6,392 nt of DNA, from positions 1 to 6,392 of the forward strand of contig JBBQQK010000063.1 of assembly GCA_038216025.1 (NCBI GenBank), written 5' to 3'. How positions within the stretch are numbered: position 1 is the first letter of the stretch; the number at the start of each line of letters is the position of its first letter. This document shows positions 6,336 through 6,392 of this stretch, piece by piece. The DNA comes from JBBQQK01 sp038216025 (GTDB taxonomy: Bacteria > Patescibacteriota > UBA1384 > XYA2-FULL-43-10 > 1-14-0-10-43-13). A program made the translations under genes and the position numbers. The notes beneath the pieces are model-generated. The model was given only the letters and a program-made list of their open reading frames with translations, was not told where the DNA came from and searched no databases.

Positions 6336-6354
6336 TTAAATCACCACCTTTCAA
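6326..6354 (-). promoter_or_regulatory. Near-consensus sigma-A promoter of the three-gene unit
   Basis: On the minus strand TTGAAA (6349-6354) and TAAAAT (6326-6331) are separated by exactly 17 bases. Each box matches the vegetative consensus at five of six positions. Transcription would start near 6319 and give a leader of about 110 bases before the propeller gene. No convincing riboswitch core or terminator hairpin was seen in that leader. Confidence 0.6.
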
Positions 6355-6392
6355 TCATTTTCGCTAAATTATTAATTCTAACTGTTCAACAA

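Overview
The window looks like a chromosomal stretch of a low-to-moderate-GC Bacillota (Firmicutes) bacterium with an S-layer type envelope. The grounds are Gram-positive style signal peptides, strong AGGTG/GGAGG ribosome binding sites, C-terminal SLH modules, an extracellular copper-amine-oxidase-N-like stalk domain and fibronectin type III (FN3) arrays. Paenibacillaceae or spore-forming Peptococcaceae/clostridia would fit; the sequence alone does not decide between them.

Left end (1-633, + strand): the 3' part of a gene for a TraB/GumN/TIKI-like protein. The reading frame is open at base 1, so its start lies outside the window. A weak stem-loop follows at 671-691. Bases 692-1168 hold no convincing gene. 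They contain only short open stretches on the minus strand, one of which (861-1016) carries a GFNLNKL segment that resembles a transposase tail and may be a mobile-element fossil.

Centre and right (1168-6354, - strand): a compact three-gene unit that reads right to left. It has a near-consensus sigma-A promoter (6326-6354), a leader of about 110 nt, an exported Asp-box-like beta-propeller protein with a Pro-rich N-terminal linker (4105-6210), a 26-nt gap, an exported stalk-domain protein with an uncharacterised C-terminal beta domain (3350-4078), a 70-nt repeat-rich gap, an exported protein with five FN3 and three SLH modules (1210-3279), and a strong hairpin terminator (1168-1198). Only the last protein has a visible wall anchor (SLH), so a reasonable inference is that it tethers or displays the other two at the cell surface. 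No enzyme active site is visible in any of the three, and their joint function is unknown.

The most notable points are the co-transcribed trio of exported repeat proteins, the 14 regularly spaced W/F propeller repeats, a 13-bp exact direct repeat placed just upstream of the ribosome binding sites of both downstream genes, and a leader in which a near-consensus promoter overlaps a strong ribosome binding site and a 12-codon mini-ORF.
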